A stretch of 64,000 bases of DNA from Isoetes taiwanensis (GCA_021234155.1 JAJEKV010000487.1:1-64000), one strand, 5' to 3'. Counted from the first letter of the stretch, positions 34,687-46,160 are shown. The notes: generated by a model not told the origin, from the sequence alone. Made by a program: numbers and translations.

Positions 34687-35252
34687 GTTTCAAATGTTAT
34701 CTTTGAGATTTTCCTAATGCTTTCTACTACACTTATTCATAATAGAAACTTGCATGCAATAGCATGATTAATTCAGAAGAGAAACTCAAGAATTTTTCGA
34801 AACAAAAGAAGCGGATGAAGTTTATAAAAACTATTACGGTTTTCATAAACATCATCTGCTTCCTGCGCTTTTCGAGCAAATGCAAAAGCTTGTCTTCTTG
34901 GATTAAAGCTGCCTTTGAGGTCGACTTAAAACTAAATGAAAACTAACCTTGAGTGGAAGGATTCAAGAGCGGAGGACTTTGCTTTTGGTTTTAATTAGAG
35001 GCTTTTGGATTCATGAGACCTCGGTCCTCCGCTTTTGGTTTTAATTACGAGCCTCAGATGTCCTGCGCTCTGGATGCTCTGAGAACAAATGGGGAGTCTT
35101 TTTAGTAAGTTAGGAAATTGAAACCAAACATCTAACATTCTTTGAATATAAATCGCTCACCAAGATTTTAGGAGGGCGGATCCAAACACAGCAAAAGCGC
35201 AACCGGCAAATCGTATGAAGGAAGGAAGAAAATGTAGGAACTTTGAGAGCGT

Positions 35253-35335
35253 GAAATGGATTTATATAGGCATAATTAGAAATAAGTTAGCGTGAATAAT
35301 TGATTGCTTGAATTAACACGCTTTGGCGTCGGTCT
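35253..35335 (-). promoter_or_regulatory. Second copy of the acidic-gene promoter segment
   Basis: The stretch with gcgtgaa..ggatttatatagg, taattagaaat, tagcgtgaataattgattgc and aacacgc matches 36417-36500. A TATA element sits at 35261-35270. No intact start exon follows it, so this is probably the promoter of a lost duplicate. Confidence 0.55.
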
Positions 35336-35770
35336 TCCCACCAGACATGACATGTATATGGTATATATGGAGAATATTGCATTTTATGCAATAAATTCTG
35401 ACGGCATTTTATTCCATTTATTGCATTCGAAAAAATAGAATTTCGAAATTTTATATAGGCTAAATTAAAAATGATTTTAAAGGCAAAATTATCAAGGCTA
35501 AAAAATGACTTGTTGAGTTGGGGAATTGTTTTAGGTCGTATAGGAAAATTTCCTATACTGCTGTGATTGATTTATAGTGTTCCCCTGAGACTTTGTTGAG
35601 ACAAATGCAGAGACAAAATTTTAGAGAAAACACTTTGGAGACAAAATGCTTGAGAAAAGCAGTTTGATTTCATTCAAAATATTTTTATGTGAGGAAAAAG
35701 CTACATTTTGAAGAAAAAAGTTTGTGAAGAAAACTATTTCATTTCATTCAAAATTGATATGTGCAGATGC

Positions 35771-35850
35771 CAAGAATGGCTTTACAAAATGCCCGAAGGC
35801 TTTACAAAATGCCCGAAGGCTTTACAAGATGCCCGAAGGCTTTACAAAAT
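35771..35850. repeat. 20-bp tandem repeat
   Basis: Three full units of tttacaaaatgcccgaaggc (35781-35840, one substitution) with partial units on both sides. Confidence 0.95.
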
Positions 35851-36416
35851 ATCACAGAAAAAAATGCCCGTAGGCGTGTCCGAAAACAAAAAAAAAAAAG
35901 AAGAGGGCCACCCGGGATCTACATCACTGTTCTACATCACTGTCTGCAAGAAAGAAGAAAGAGAGGTTAGAAAAGAAAAGAGAAAGAAAGGTGCATTAGA
36001 AAAAGAAAAGAGGCAGCCATGCAAACCTGCTTCATCCCGCAACCATTGTACAAATTGGTCGAATTCTCGACCTTCTTCCTCCTCCTCTTCTTCTGCCTCC
36101 TCTTCTTCTTCTTCTTCCTCCTCCGCTTCAGAGAATTCATTCTCTGTTTCAGGGTCAAGCCAACCCTGAAGCAGAGCGGTCATGTACTCTTGAGAACTCA
36201 ACTCCTCCTCTTCCTCCAACTTTTCCTCTTCCTCCACTTCATCAGAGGAGGAATCAGAGGAGAATTGGGAAAGAAAATCCAATTGGGGGGAATTGAGCGG
36301 GGTTCTTCAACCCGACGTCTCTTTGAGGAGACCTCGGGTTCTTCATGAAGGTCGAAGGCCGAGGCTAAACGCTTCATGGCGGGCAAAAAAATTTTTTTGG
36401 CGAGAATGGAGGTCTT

Positions 36417-36500
36417 GAGAGGCGTGAACCGGATTTATATAGGGTTAATTAGAAATTAGCGTGAATAATTGATTGCCTCAAATAACACGCCAGCGCGTTT
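36417..36500 (-). promoter_or_regulatory. Promoter of the acidic-protein locus
   Basis: TATATAAATC on the minus strand at 36433-36442, about 55 bp before the ATG at 36377. The segment further upstream holds tagcgtga and acacgccagcgcgt, half-sites of the local palindrome family. The same block is duplicated at 35253-35335. Confidence 0.5.
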
Positions 36501-36849
36501 GAAATTTCCCTTGACTATATCATCTAGGGTATATTATTATGGATAATAAATTCTCACGTCTATCAGCTATATGTCTTTTCGTAATCATATATCCAAATTT
36601 TCGATAATTAAAATTTGGGTATATTTATATTTATATAAATGTCATTTCCTTGTTGTTGCCACGAAAATTCTTGTTTTAAATGATTTCGTTTACACCCATT
36701 GTTATTATTATATTAAACCTATTTCCAAGGAATTTCTTGCTTTTAAAAAGATTTGATTTACCTCTACATATTCCATAAATGTACGTACTTTTTTTATCTT
36801 ATGGTGTAATAATTTTTTCGTACTCATTGACTAAAAAGGGTGCAATTTG
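36501..36849. other. AT-rich spacer
   Basis: No gene seen. Only a short plus-strand frame (36571-36756) without motif. Confidence 0.4.
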
Positions 36850-39760
36850 CCTAGGTCAATGGTGCCTCTCCAACTCAAGATGGTGTGCAACATATTGAAA
36901 AGAGCAATATCAATGAAAAACCAACTCCTAACAAGAATGTTGAAGAAAAACAATTAGTCCTCTATAGTAGGGTGCAATGGAGGAACAAGAAGGTGAGAAT
37001 CATGCACAAGTGCAACAAGGAAATAGTAGGCCAAGGAGTCATTGTGCTAGCAGATCCTGGTCAAGATGTTAATGATGAAAGGCTAGGGGAAGAAAATATT
37101 GGTATTGCAATTTCGATGTTGGAAGACAACTGGAAAGGTAAAGGTTTGGGTGACAAGGAATGTTTTGGTTGTGTCAAACAATTGGAGGTTCCTTGCATCA
37201 TGGCATGGCCTATAAGTAGTGTTCAATTTGTGGAGGATTATATTTTTCCAGAGCCTGAGGTTGTTGGGGACAATGATTGTCTTGATATTGATCCATTGGC
37301 AGTTGGAACTCTAAACCTAGGCAAAAGGGGAGAAGTATCAGTTGCCAGACATTATCCTAGCAAAAGAGCCAAGTTGATTAGTGACACCAAACGTGAGACA
37401 ATAGTGAAGGGGCTCAGATTGTTGTTGGAGTGCTTGTATGCAATTCTTTACAATAGAACAACTGGTGGAAGCAAGAGCCACTTTTCAAGAGTACACTGTT
37501 GATGAGAGGAGGACCTACATGTACACAATCTTTGAGCATGCACTTCAGGATGAAAGAAACCCAAACAGAAAAAGATACCCTTTGCTAGGCAAATGGATAT
37601 GTGCAAAAGCATGGCAGACTATCCATGCAATTCCAACTTCTTCATGGCATAATTGGCAAAAAAAACAGGTAGAGGGGAACAGGATTGCTTTACATGGAAA
37701 TAATGGTTTGTTGAGACCAACAGCTAGGACCTTTGGCTGCCGGGGAGATTTTTGAAAAATATATTGATTTCAATGCGAGTCTATGCCACACAAAAAAGCG
37801 AAGGGATCAAAAGGGAAGAGCAATTCTTTGAGAAAAGGTTGCCATCACATTATACTCAAAAGAGTATTTTTGGAAGAAGTGAATTCCCTACTTAGAGAAT
37901 TGGGAATTCTTCCAATATCCCAACCTAGCTTTAGTAGGTTATGGAAGAAGCATTTCAATCATGTCACCATAGCAACTTCAAACAGCTTTGTAAAGTGCAA
38001 TTTATGTGCTAAGTTGAAGGAGACTCTTGATAAGACTGTGCAACCTAGTCAAAGGGCTAGGATAAGGGAGTATATGAAGGACCATATGACTGACCAACTA
38101 TCATGTAGATCATGTTATTGGATGTGGAGGACATTATCTGCATTGGAACCCAATAACTATTTATGTATTATACATGACAAGATAGACCAGCAAAAGACTT
38201 GTCTTCCACAATTCAAGTACATACCAAAGTCATGTGGAAGATCATACCCTTTACAGATCTCAATGACTGGGGCAATCTTGCATGGGCAGACTCAAACCTA
38301 CTATGGCCATTTTAGTTTGGAGTTGTGGAGTGATGGTCCAGATTTTCATATTGGGAGTATCATGAGGTGTTTGAGAAACTATGAAAATGGATACAATGGT
38401 CACCTCCAGGACCCTACAGCTAGCCAGGCACTACATAGAGCATTGTTAGATGGAAACCCTAACAATATTGAAAAGTTCAGCAAGGCAAGGTTTAGGAAGC
38501 ATGGCCACAATGAACATGTTGGAGCTTCAACTTCACGTGCTAGACCTCAAGATCTACCCAAAAGGTTTTTCTTGCAACTTGATAATTGTCTTGGCCAAAA
38601 TAAGAACAGTGGATGTTTTCTTTCCTATCCTACTTAACAAATTTGTGGGGATATTTGAAAAGAGTTAATTTAGGGTTTCTTATGCCGGGCATACCCATGA
38701 GGATGTGGATGCATTATTTGGCAAATATAGTTGTATCTCAAGCAAAGCAGACGGTGACCAACTTTCCTAGGCTAATGGAAATCTTGCATGAATGCACTAC
38801 TCCAAACCCTATAGCTTCTCTCAGAGAAGAAGTGCCCGATTGGAAGAGCTTTGTGGATGGTTATACATTGGATCTTGAAGGTCATTTCAGGCCTCTGCAG
38901 TTCACTTTTTGGGTGAGAGATGGGATTCCAATCTTCCAATGGAAGATGAGACCTTGAGGAGGATGAGTGGAGAGGAGGGAGGAAATATGGCGTAGAGATG
39001 AGAATGGCAAGCCTATGATACCTCCAGGTCAAGTAAAGCTCTAAAACCTACTAAAGAAGTGAAGCAATTGGGATTGACTAAGGAAGGAATCCAGGACTAT
39101 ATAAAGCATTGGCAAACCAATCCGGATGACACAAACCGTGGCCTTGGTGGCTTAATCTTTGGAAGAAGGTGATTAACTTTGTTGGGGACATAGACACATC
39201 CTCGGATGAATTGAAAGAAGGGTGGTTGCCTAAAACTAGGTGGAAGACCTTTAGCAGTGTTTGAGGATGTTGATGACAATTGTAATTAGCATTCATAAGC
39301 AATATGCTCCTCCTCCTTTCGACAAACACTATGTTGGTCCTAAGAACAATAGGCCAAAAGTTTCTAGGCATGGATGCTTATGAACCTTCCAATCGACTTG
39401 GAATGCCACCAATTTGTGGTAGTAAAGCCAGCAGATTTAGATACATATCTAGTGTGGTTGGGGTTCACTATCTCGATATTTGCAAAGAAGAAGGTAATAT
39501 TAACTTCAACCATATGCGGGTGGAATGGTGGTGTCCGATTGCATCGGTTGACCAACGTATCGGATAAAGAAAGGTACTTTCAGTTGTTGGACAAAGAGAT
39601 GGAGGAGAAACCGAGTGATCCCGATCTTTGGCTAGACTATGAAAGTGTTTTGTACTCATGGACTCCAAACACTATTCCAGCTAGAAATGCGAGAATTACA
39701 ATACCTCAGGATGTCAGGAAGAAGGCTATGATATCATTGGGGGTGCTTGAAGAAAGTTGA
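36850..39760 (+). pseudogene. DUF7869-type transposase-like gene, copy 1, frameshifted
   Basis: The plus strand holds long coding segments in changing frames. 36885-37440 has an N-terminal domain with VGQGVIVLADPGQDV and IMAWPISSVQF. 37438-37755 includes VDERRTYMYTIFEHALQ and a GKWICAKAWQTIHAIPTSS / LHGNNG block. 37783-38630 has CNLCAKLKETL, LSCRSC, then LCIIHDKIDQQKT and QLDNCLGQNKN. A further frame gives GHTHEDVDALFGKY at 38687-38728. The end (39374-39760) reads LYSWTPNTIPARNARITIP. The D..., DNC..QNKN and GHTHEDVDA series is the hallmark of the DUF7869 transposase-like family as I know it; the acidic residues are probably catalytic. At least five single-base frame changes mean no protein is made. 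No terminal inverted repeats were recognised around this copy. Confidence 0.8.
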
Positions 39761-40310
39761 ATGACTATGTAAATTTTTGTTATCACGTTTTTTATGATAT
39801 GGTGCTATATTGTGAAGTATTGACTATTTTGTAAATAACATGATATTACGTTTTCATAATTTTGAGGTGAAATGTGTGAATTTGAACATGCAATATGAAA
39901 TTTGTCCCAAAATTAAGACATAATCCCAATTTAATTGAATGATGGTTATGAAGTGTCTAAAAAAAAAACCTGGTCTGAACTAGCATATGCTAGACCAGCA
40001 TCTGCCTCAGTCAATCCCTTGGCAGTATTATCATCCTATGTCTAAACTAGCAAGCCAGTCTAGAATAGTACCCCTTTTCCTAAAGTCTAAGTAATTTAGC
40101 ATGATCACCAAAGTTGTAGGAAGTGATCTGCTCCATAGGCATTAACTTGAATACTATGTAATTACATAAACTATCAGATAAGGCCTATCATGACATTTAT
40201 AATCGTCCTTCAAAAGAACACTATACATGTGTATATCATATAACTACAGATATTTGTGCTATGCAAATTTGTATATTCAAGGTCTGATCATATCAGCCTA
40301 ATATGCATGA
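39761..40310. other. 3' flank of transposase copy 1
   Basis: AT-rich. Includes tgctagaccagcatctg and other short inverted pieces (39975-40060) related in wording to cccagtctactgag near 32790. No gene seen. Confidence 0.35.
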
Positions 40311-41384
40311 TTTAGATCTGAGCTCTAGAAGCTCCTAGCACAGATTTATGCTTCATAGAAAAGCCTATAGAGAAATGGAGAACCTTTATTGTGGCGTGAC
40401 GTTAAAATCTCTTCTTCTTCTTATCAGAAGCATCACATGCATGCTGAAAGCATTGGAGCAGGATCAAGCTTAAACCAAAATTGAGGACTCTGCCGCCGAA
40501 TTGGCAAGGAAAATGAGGGAAGAAAAATCCAAAATCCAACCCTAAAAAATTCACGGTGGCACCAATGCCCTAAATTTTAACCTAAAATGTGAAATCCAAA
40601 TACGTGGATTAGGTCTCAACATTTCTTTACACACCATATGTGTCAATGTTATAGTGCAGTCTAAGAAAACTAGACTTAATGCTACACATCTTCTGTATCT
40701 CGGCCCGAGATTCCATGTAACAATGAGAGCAAAGCAAAATTAGGCCACAATTCATCGTCATCTTGGAATTTGAAGCTATATCACATAATTAAATAAAAAA
40801 AACCCTACCACCTTCCATAGAGTATGATATAACCCTTGTTTGTAGACCTGTAATTATAGGGATGGAAAAACCTTACCATTACAGTAGGGGTAATGCCATA
40901 CCTATAATTACTTAGCCTTATGTCTAATATATGAAGGATTGCAGGAACATACCTTTATTACTGCATTTGCCATTTGTAGTAGAACATTATCTGTCACTCC
41001 AAAGTAGTGTATTTGAGCATTACACTGACATCTTTATCCATGTATTCCAGATTATTGCCAAGTGGCATAGAAATGTTTTCAGCCAACTGGCATAGATTAG
41101 CCGACTGGCATAGAATGGCTTCTGCCATTGGTGTAACATGGCACTTGCCATTAATGTAAAACTTGGTAAAGGCAACATGCAACTCCTTGGTCCAAGTATA
41201 TAATCAATTTTTCATCAGCATATACCTCATATGCATCCTGCACAAATGTTACCATACAGTTTAGCATGGTTAAGTAAGAAGACCATGCAAGTGAAAGTGC
41301 CCACAAGGGCTTCATCATGTTAAACACCTAGAAGGAAGGGTGGGAAGGAAGGAAGGAAGGAAGGAAGGAAGGAAGGAACAATAT
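40311..41384. repeat. Dispersed direct repeat, copy B (about 1 kb)
   Basis: Same orientation as copy A at 21817-22782. Extra bases relative to A lie at about 40385-40420 (tattgtggcgtgacgtt..), around 41095 and in the GGAA tract. A minus-strand frame of 62 codons (40994-41182) is uninterrupted here but has a stop in copy A, so copy B is the better preserved one. Confidence 0.85.
41335..41377. repeat. (GGAA)n microsatellite
   Basis: About ten ggaa units sit inside the right end of direct repeat copy B. They are absent from copy A, so they expanded after duplication. Confidence 0.95.
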
Positions 41385-42186
41385 TGAAATGCATAGCTCC
41401 AAACCAAACCAGAATGAAGATGATGCTGCAAAAGGTTTGAAACGAGATTTATAACAAAGAAGTAGTATTTGAAGTAGCAAATGTGAGTTGTTAATGGTAG
41501 TATATGAATTTTAAAATGAACAGTGCAAATGCACCATTTTTTGTCCATCACTTACAATTCTAGTGTTAAACATATTGGATGCCTTAGCTTAGTCTTCTTT
41601 GCAGGTTTGTGCATATGCAAGAAAACACATAAGCTAACTTGCTAAATATGATATTAAACATCAAGGCCATGACTCACAACTGGTTTCCTTTATTTTGCAA
41701 TACGCCAATGTTGTATGTCAAAATGCCATGTTACATTTAATACACGTATGTATTAGTGTTTACTAGCTCACAAGCTAGAGGTTTGATTCTAATGGTCGTG
41801 TACAACATTTTGAGAGCATCTATAAAGTTTAAATCCTCATGTATAAATCCGCTTTTAAAGCTTAGGGCATTGAAACAATCATTATTTCCAATTGGCCTTT
41901 GAGGAACCGTGTCAAAGACCTTGGCGAAATCCATAAAACCTAGCAGAAACGTTCTCCCATATTTTGAGAGTCATGCATACCTCTACCATTATCACATAGT
42001 TCATCGTATTTGTAGATCCAGTACAAAGGACAAAAAAAACTTCATGGACATTCACAGTTTTGATGATTATACATACATGTTTCATACAAGCAATTGTATA
42101 TACATACACTGTTGTTTATTATCCTCATATGTAATGTCCCAAATGAAATATGCAATAGAAAATTTTTGTGATGGAATATATGCATC
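41385..42186. other. 3' flank of the cysteine protease gene
   Basis: Short ORFs on both strands (41315-41551 minus, 41909-42190 plus) show no motif. This is the likely 3' untranslated and intergenic region of the minus-strand protease. Confidence 0.4.
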
Positions 42187-44053
42187 TTAACTCATGGTCG
42201 GATAAGATGCATGAAGGGTGATCCCACATATGCCAGAATTAACATTTCTCTTCAGACGAATGTAGCCATTCTCTCCCCAAGAACTCCCCCAAGAATTCTT
42301 CATTTTCCAGTAGTCCACCCCATTCTCATCAGTTCCATATCCCACCATCAAGGTTGCATGATTCATCTCGACCCCACATGATTCATCATCTAAAATACCC
42401 TGCAAATTTTGTTCCAAACATTAGGGATGTTCTTGCAAATACAAATGCAAGTTCTATTGCAGAGGTCAAGCATGCTTACCCCTCCATATTGGTAAAACAA
42501 GGTGGCATCAAGACACACACTGACAGGTTGTTGCGCCACAGCGACCTTGAGAGCATCCTCATTTTGATCCACTTGGACATAGCCTTGGATGGAAACACCT
42601 GTCTGGATATGTTCCATCCCATGTTTTGTCAATTAAGTATGTCCAAGTTCAGATACAAATATCAATCACATGTACTTATAAAAGTTGAATTGCTTATAAA
42701 ACCTACTGTTGTGTTCGATTGGCGGCATTCTCCTCTTTCCATCTCATAAGGGTATGCCTCTTCACTTCCAAGCCCATTTTGGATGGCAAATTTGAAGGCA
42801 TTAACTGGCCACCCGCCGTTGCATCCAGAACTGTAGGAGCAATCTAACAATTCTTGATCTGATAAGCTCACCAATTGATTGTTGGTGATGTAATTGATGC
42901 CCTCTATCGCGGCCGCAGCTGAAAATGCCCAGCAACATCCTGAATAAAATAGTGTCAGTTTTTCTCATCCTTATAAGTTTTTATTCTACTCTATCCTATC
43001 CTATTTTATTCTATCCTTTCTATAAAATGCCATGCCAGTGGTCATTTTATAATATCCATGGCCTTTTAGTTCCTGTGGACATTAAGTAGGACCGCTGAAT
43101 TCAGAGTTCGAGATGTGGTATTTCTGGACTTTTTTGTGGTATGTTCGGCCACCGTTATCAGCCACTGTACATTTCGCAGTTTCAAGCCAAGAACCAACTA
43201 TTTGGGCATTTTTGGATCGATCCGATTCTATCTGAGCTCAAATCGTTTCTTCTCTTCATTAAACCAGTGTTAAAGAGGCAGAAAAGTGATTAGAAGGGCT
43301 TTTGAAGTAGTTCAAATTGCCACGGAGCTGCAAGAATGATCCAACCAAAGATCTCAGCTCCGCCATGCAGTTTCGCGCTTGGTTTTTGACCAAAAATACC
43401 ACTTTTTGGCCAGAAATACCACTTTCGGTAAGACATACCACTTTTGGACAGATATACATACCACTTTTGGTCGGAAATAACACGCGGCTGATAACAAGTG
43501 GACGAAAATACCACCCGAAATAAATACAAGCGTCTAAATTTTTTTTTCTTACTCTGTTCTATTCTATTTAGTCTTGCATAGCCTAGATGGCACTAAACTT
43601 CTTACCGCAACTTCCTTGATCCTTGACATGAGCCACAGCACCGTTGGAAGTCCAATCCATTGATTCTGGCACAGAACTTTCAAGTTTTTTCAATTTCATA
43701 GAGCCATTAACTGTGTTCTTTTGCTCGACTGTGATGTTGGTGAGGTAGAGCCTCTTGAATTCTTGCTGGGTGAGGTCAGAAAACTTGTTCAATCCAAGGA
43801 AGTAACTCCTGTTTTGAGAATTTACTGCATGGATGTGATTCAGGTTGTATCTGAACGCTCTAAATCTGGCCAGCTTTTCCAAAGGCCCACTGTAGGATTT
43901 GTGGTGTGTGTGAGTCCAATTTGCAAACAAGGAGCGCATGCTTGCTATGGACTCTAGATCTTTGGGCTCGAAACCCACTGCATCGCTCTTCCATGCTGAA
44001 GCATTGCCCAAGAAGGACAAAACCAGAACCAAAACAATGCCTGCAAACTCCAT
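42187..44053 (-). CDS. Papain-family (C1A) cysteine protease, SAG12-like, four exons
   Basis: Exons on the minus strand are 44053-43606, 42939-42703, 42598-42480 and 42399-42187, together 1017 nt coding 338 aa, in frame throughout with GT-AG borders. Residues 1-20 form a hydrophobic signal peptide. The propeptide carries a perfect ERFNIN motif ([20 protein letters not shown]) and LNKFSDLT. The mature part starts near ESMDW. The active-site block is QGSCGCCWAFS, with its catalytic Cys at the exon 1/2 junction. GCNGG follows, then [10 protein letters not shown] with the catalytic His, and [13 protein letters not shown] with the Asn. The end is [13 protein letters not shown], with no KDEL and no granulin domain. 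Such enzymes degrade proteins in the vacuole or apoplast, often in senescence or defence. Odd points: QPVSVCLDA where A/I is usual, and a weak intron 2 donor (GTTTTA). This is the only apparently intact gene in the window. Confidence 0.92.
43390..43510. repeat. ATACCACTTTTGG short repeats in protease intron 1
   Basis: Units of ataccactttttgg/ataccacttttgg recur about every 20-23 bp (43396, 43417, 43435, 43459), with looser copies near 43505 and, inverted, near 43116-43145. They fill part of the 666-bp intron. Confidence 0.75.
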
Positions 44054-44092
44054 TGATCTCGTTTGCTTGTGTTTTTTTATTTTGCAAAGAGC

Positions 44093-44100
44093 ATTTTATA
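44093..44100 (-). promoter_or_regulatory. TATA box of the cysteine protease gene
   Basis: TATAAAAT on the minus strand, about 40 bp before the ATG. This implies a very short 5' leader of roughly 10-15 nt if transcription starts at the usual distance. Confidence 0.6.
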
Positions 44101-44104
44101 GCTC

Positions 44105-44240
44105 AATGCAGTAAAGTACACGCGCTGTAGAAAATAATGATCCCGAATTCCTCCAGGATTGGCATTTCCATGCAATACAAAACCAAGGGCAAGACACTCA
44201 GTCAATAACACTCTTTAAATAAATGCAGTAAAGTACACGC
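44105..44240. promoter_or_regulatory. 19-bp direct repeat in the protease promoter
   Basis: aatgcagtaaagtacacgc occurs at 44105-44123 and again, identical, at 44222-44240, 117 bp apart. A tttata follows the distal copy. It may be a duplicated cis-element. Confidence 0.65.
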
Positions 44241-44835
44241 TTTATAAGGAAAATAAGGATACCCGGGATTTTAGTTGCAGTAGCCTAGTCATCACGCCGA
44301 ACAAGACTCTGAACGCGGAACAAGACTTTGAACGATAAAAAAAAAGTCAATAAAAAAAGTGCTTATGGAAGGGCCCATCTCCATAAAGGCAAAAACGTAT
44401 GGGGCAATCCTTGGTTCGGGAAACTTTTTAGCCTAAAGCATCAAGTTTCCTGCAGTTTTGAACCTGTCCGGCAAGCTACAAGGCTATTCTTCAAAATTGC
44501 CGGAAAAACCAAGAAAAACTCCTAGTTGTAGCATGAAATTTTCCTACTAATATTTTGGCTACATGTTAATTTTAGAAAATAAACGGACACATGGGCTTAA
44601 ACCTCGGTATTTCCCGAACCAAGGGCAATCCATCCCTGCCGTCTATTCATATCACGACATGTGTCACTGATTCTTTTTTCTAAAAACTGTGCACCAAGTT
44701 TACTCTTCATTCTGCCTTTTTCTACCCTATGTTTTGTTGTTCTTACCCTGTATTCTGTTAATTTCACCTGTTGTTCTGCTTCGCGTTGCCACGTGGCAGT
44801 GCTGGATTAGCCCCAGCCGCATTTTTCGTTAGGCC

Positions 44836-44931
44836 AAAGGCCCCCTGGGCTGTTTTCTGGCCGGTCAAACTAGCCTCAGCGCTCCGCGCATTGGCCATCT
44901 TTCCCAGCTAGAAAATAGCCCGGGGGCCTTT
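44836..44931. repeat. Foldback repeat with AAAGGCCCCC ends
   Basis: aaaggccccctgggctgttt (from 44836) is mirrored by aaatagcccgggggccttt (to 44931) with a few mismatches and a loop of about 45 bp. Confidence 0.75.
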
Positions 44932-45016
44932 CCCTCATATGGAGTTTGTGGATGTTACTCTGCCCATGTGGCACATCCAACTGGCGAAAACAACCATTCC
45001 TATTATGTCTGTTGTG

Positions 45017-45118
45017 AATTGCAAGCCTTGGGAGAGGTTGATTGATAAAATATTAATTAGATATGCTAATTGCAAACCTTGGGAGAGGTTGACTGATAGA
45101 ATATTATTTAGATATGCT
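45017..45118. repeat. 51-bp tandem duplication
   Basis: Two adjacent units starting aattgcaa(g/a)ccttggga at 45017 and 45068, each ending gatatgct, with about five differences. Confidence 0.9.
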
Positions 45119-45419
45119 AATGTAATGGATGAGATTTGAAATCTCTCTGCATTGAATGAATGAGATCAACAAAAAATTTGCATTATTATCCCTTGCATTG
45201 TACAATGCTTGTTCTGTTTTTGGATTTCGGTTAACTTAGCAGGCACGTTGCAAATTCCTCTAGATCAAAGGCAATTAAGATTAGTGGTACGTCTGAGAAG
45301 GCATACAGTAGATCCTTTATTACAATGCAAAATGCACTAGCTTAATGTCAGTGCCACTTCGTTCTTTCAATTTTATCCAATACCTATGAAAATTTAGCCT
45401 TCCCCTACTGATTCAATAT

Positions 45420-45640
45420 TACAGGCCAAAGTTAGATGTGCGGGAGCTTGCAATTCAATTGGGTTAGTCAACAAAGTTGTGAGGCTTATTGGGTTAGATG
45501 CACTGGAACTTGCAATTCAATTTGGTTATGTTAGGCTTATTGGGTTAGTCAACAAATTTGTGAGGTTTATTGGGTTATGTTAGGCTTAGTTGTGAGGCTT
45601 ATATACTTTGCCCAATTCATGTGGTATTGCAGAAGGTTGT
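45420..45640. repeat. Degenerate tandem repeat
   Basis: Phrases gcttattgggttag, cttgcaattcaatt and gtcaacaaa.ttgtgagg recur three to four times in shuffled order. Confidence 0.7.
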
Positions 45641-46017
45641 TTTGGCAATGGTTAAGGCTATGATTGTTGCATTGTATTGTATTCAAGATAGTATTTTTTG
45701 CCACGTGAGAGGAGCTTAATTGGTTGTTGCTATTCTCGGTGTTTTTTTTGGTTATTCAATAGTATGTGCATGGCAAGTATCTTGGAGGTCCAAATTAGGA
45801 ATACCACGAGCCTTTTTGTGGGCAGCCTATGTACAGCAGATAGCAGCCAATGGGCATGGAGCAGATGCTCAGATGAGACAGTGATTACATCGCAACTCAA
45901 TGATTGGGCCTCAGCCGGATTCCTGCATTCATTCGCTTTCCTGTTCTTTCTTCTTGCATCAAAGATTTCGTATATGTTTCGTTCATAGAGGGCATCCCCT
46001 TGATTTCGTGTGTGTTT

Positions 46018-46160
46018 CCTTCTTAGAGGGCATCAAAGCAGATGGGGGGCATCAAAGCAGAAGGTGGACTTTGTTGTTGATCAAGGTGGGCATCAAAGCG
46101 TATAGGCGGGGCTATGTCACGTATTCTTGCGAGGGCGGGCATCAAAGCGAGCTTCTGCGG
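46018..46160. repeat. GGGCATCAAAGC repeat
   Basis: The 12-mer gggcatcaaagc occurs near 46028, 46047, 46088 and 46137, with a related agagggcatc near 45987. Spacing is irregular. Confidence 0.85.

Larger units (their letters stand above)
33907..36377 (-). pseudogene. Acidic, probably nuclear protein gene with palindrome-bearing intron
   Basis: On the minus strand, a TATA box at 36433-36442 precedes an ATG at 36375-36377. Exon 1 begins MKRLASAFDLHEEPEVSSKR with a KRRR basic cluster. It becomes strongly acidic (long Glu runs) and ends WLRDEAG at a GT donor after 36027. A six-C run near 36285-36290 throws the frame, so the copy appears broken there. Far downstream, after an intron region with palindromes and a hairpin, a coding stretch from about 34290 reads GQAITQPSLGLAPISSPVEP. 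It continues, after a frame change near 34050, through ALIESESRIRQQIQNEELRF to a stop at 33907-33909. Joining the two parts into one gene is inference; no family recognised. Confidence 0.4.

Noticed and set aside
35708-36169. 153-codon plus-strand ORF with long Ser runs
   Set aside because: It is the antisense shadow of the Glu-rich exon on the minus strand, joined to a 20-bp tandem repeat.
21817-41384. Direct repeats as LTRs of one giant retrotransposon
   Set aside because: The ends lack TG..CA, a primer site and polypurine tract, and no gag-pol lies between; kept only as a bracketed region.
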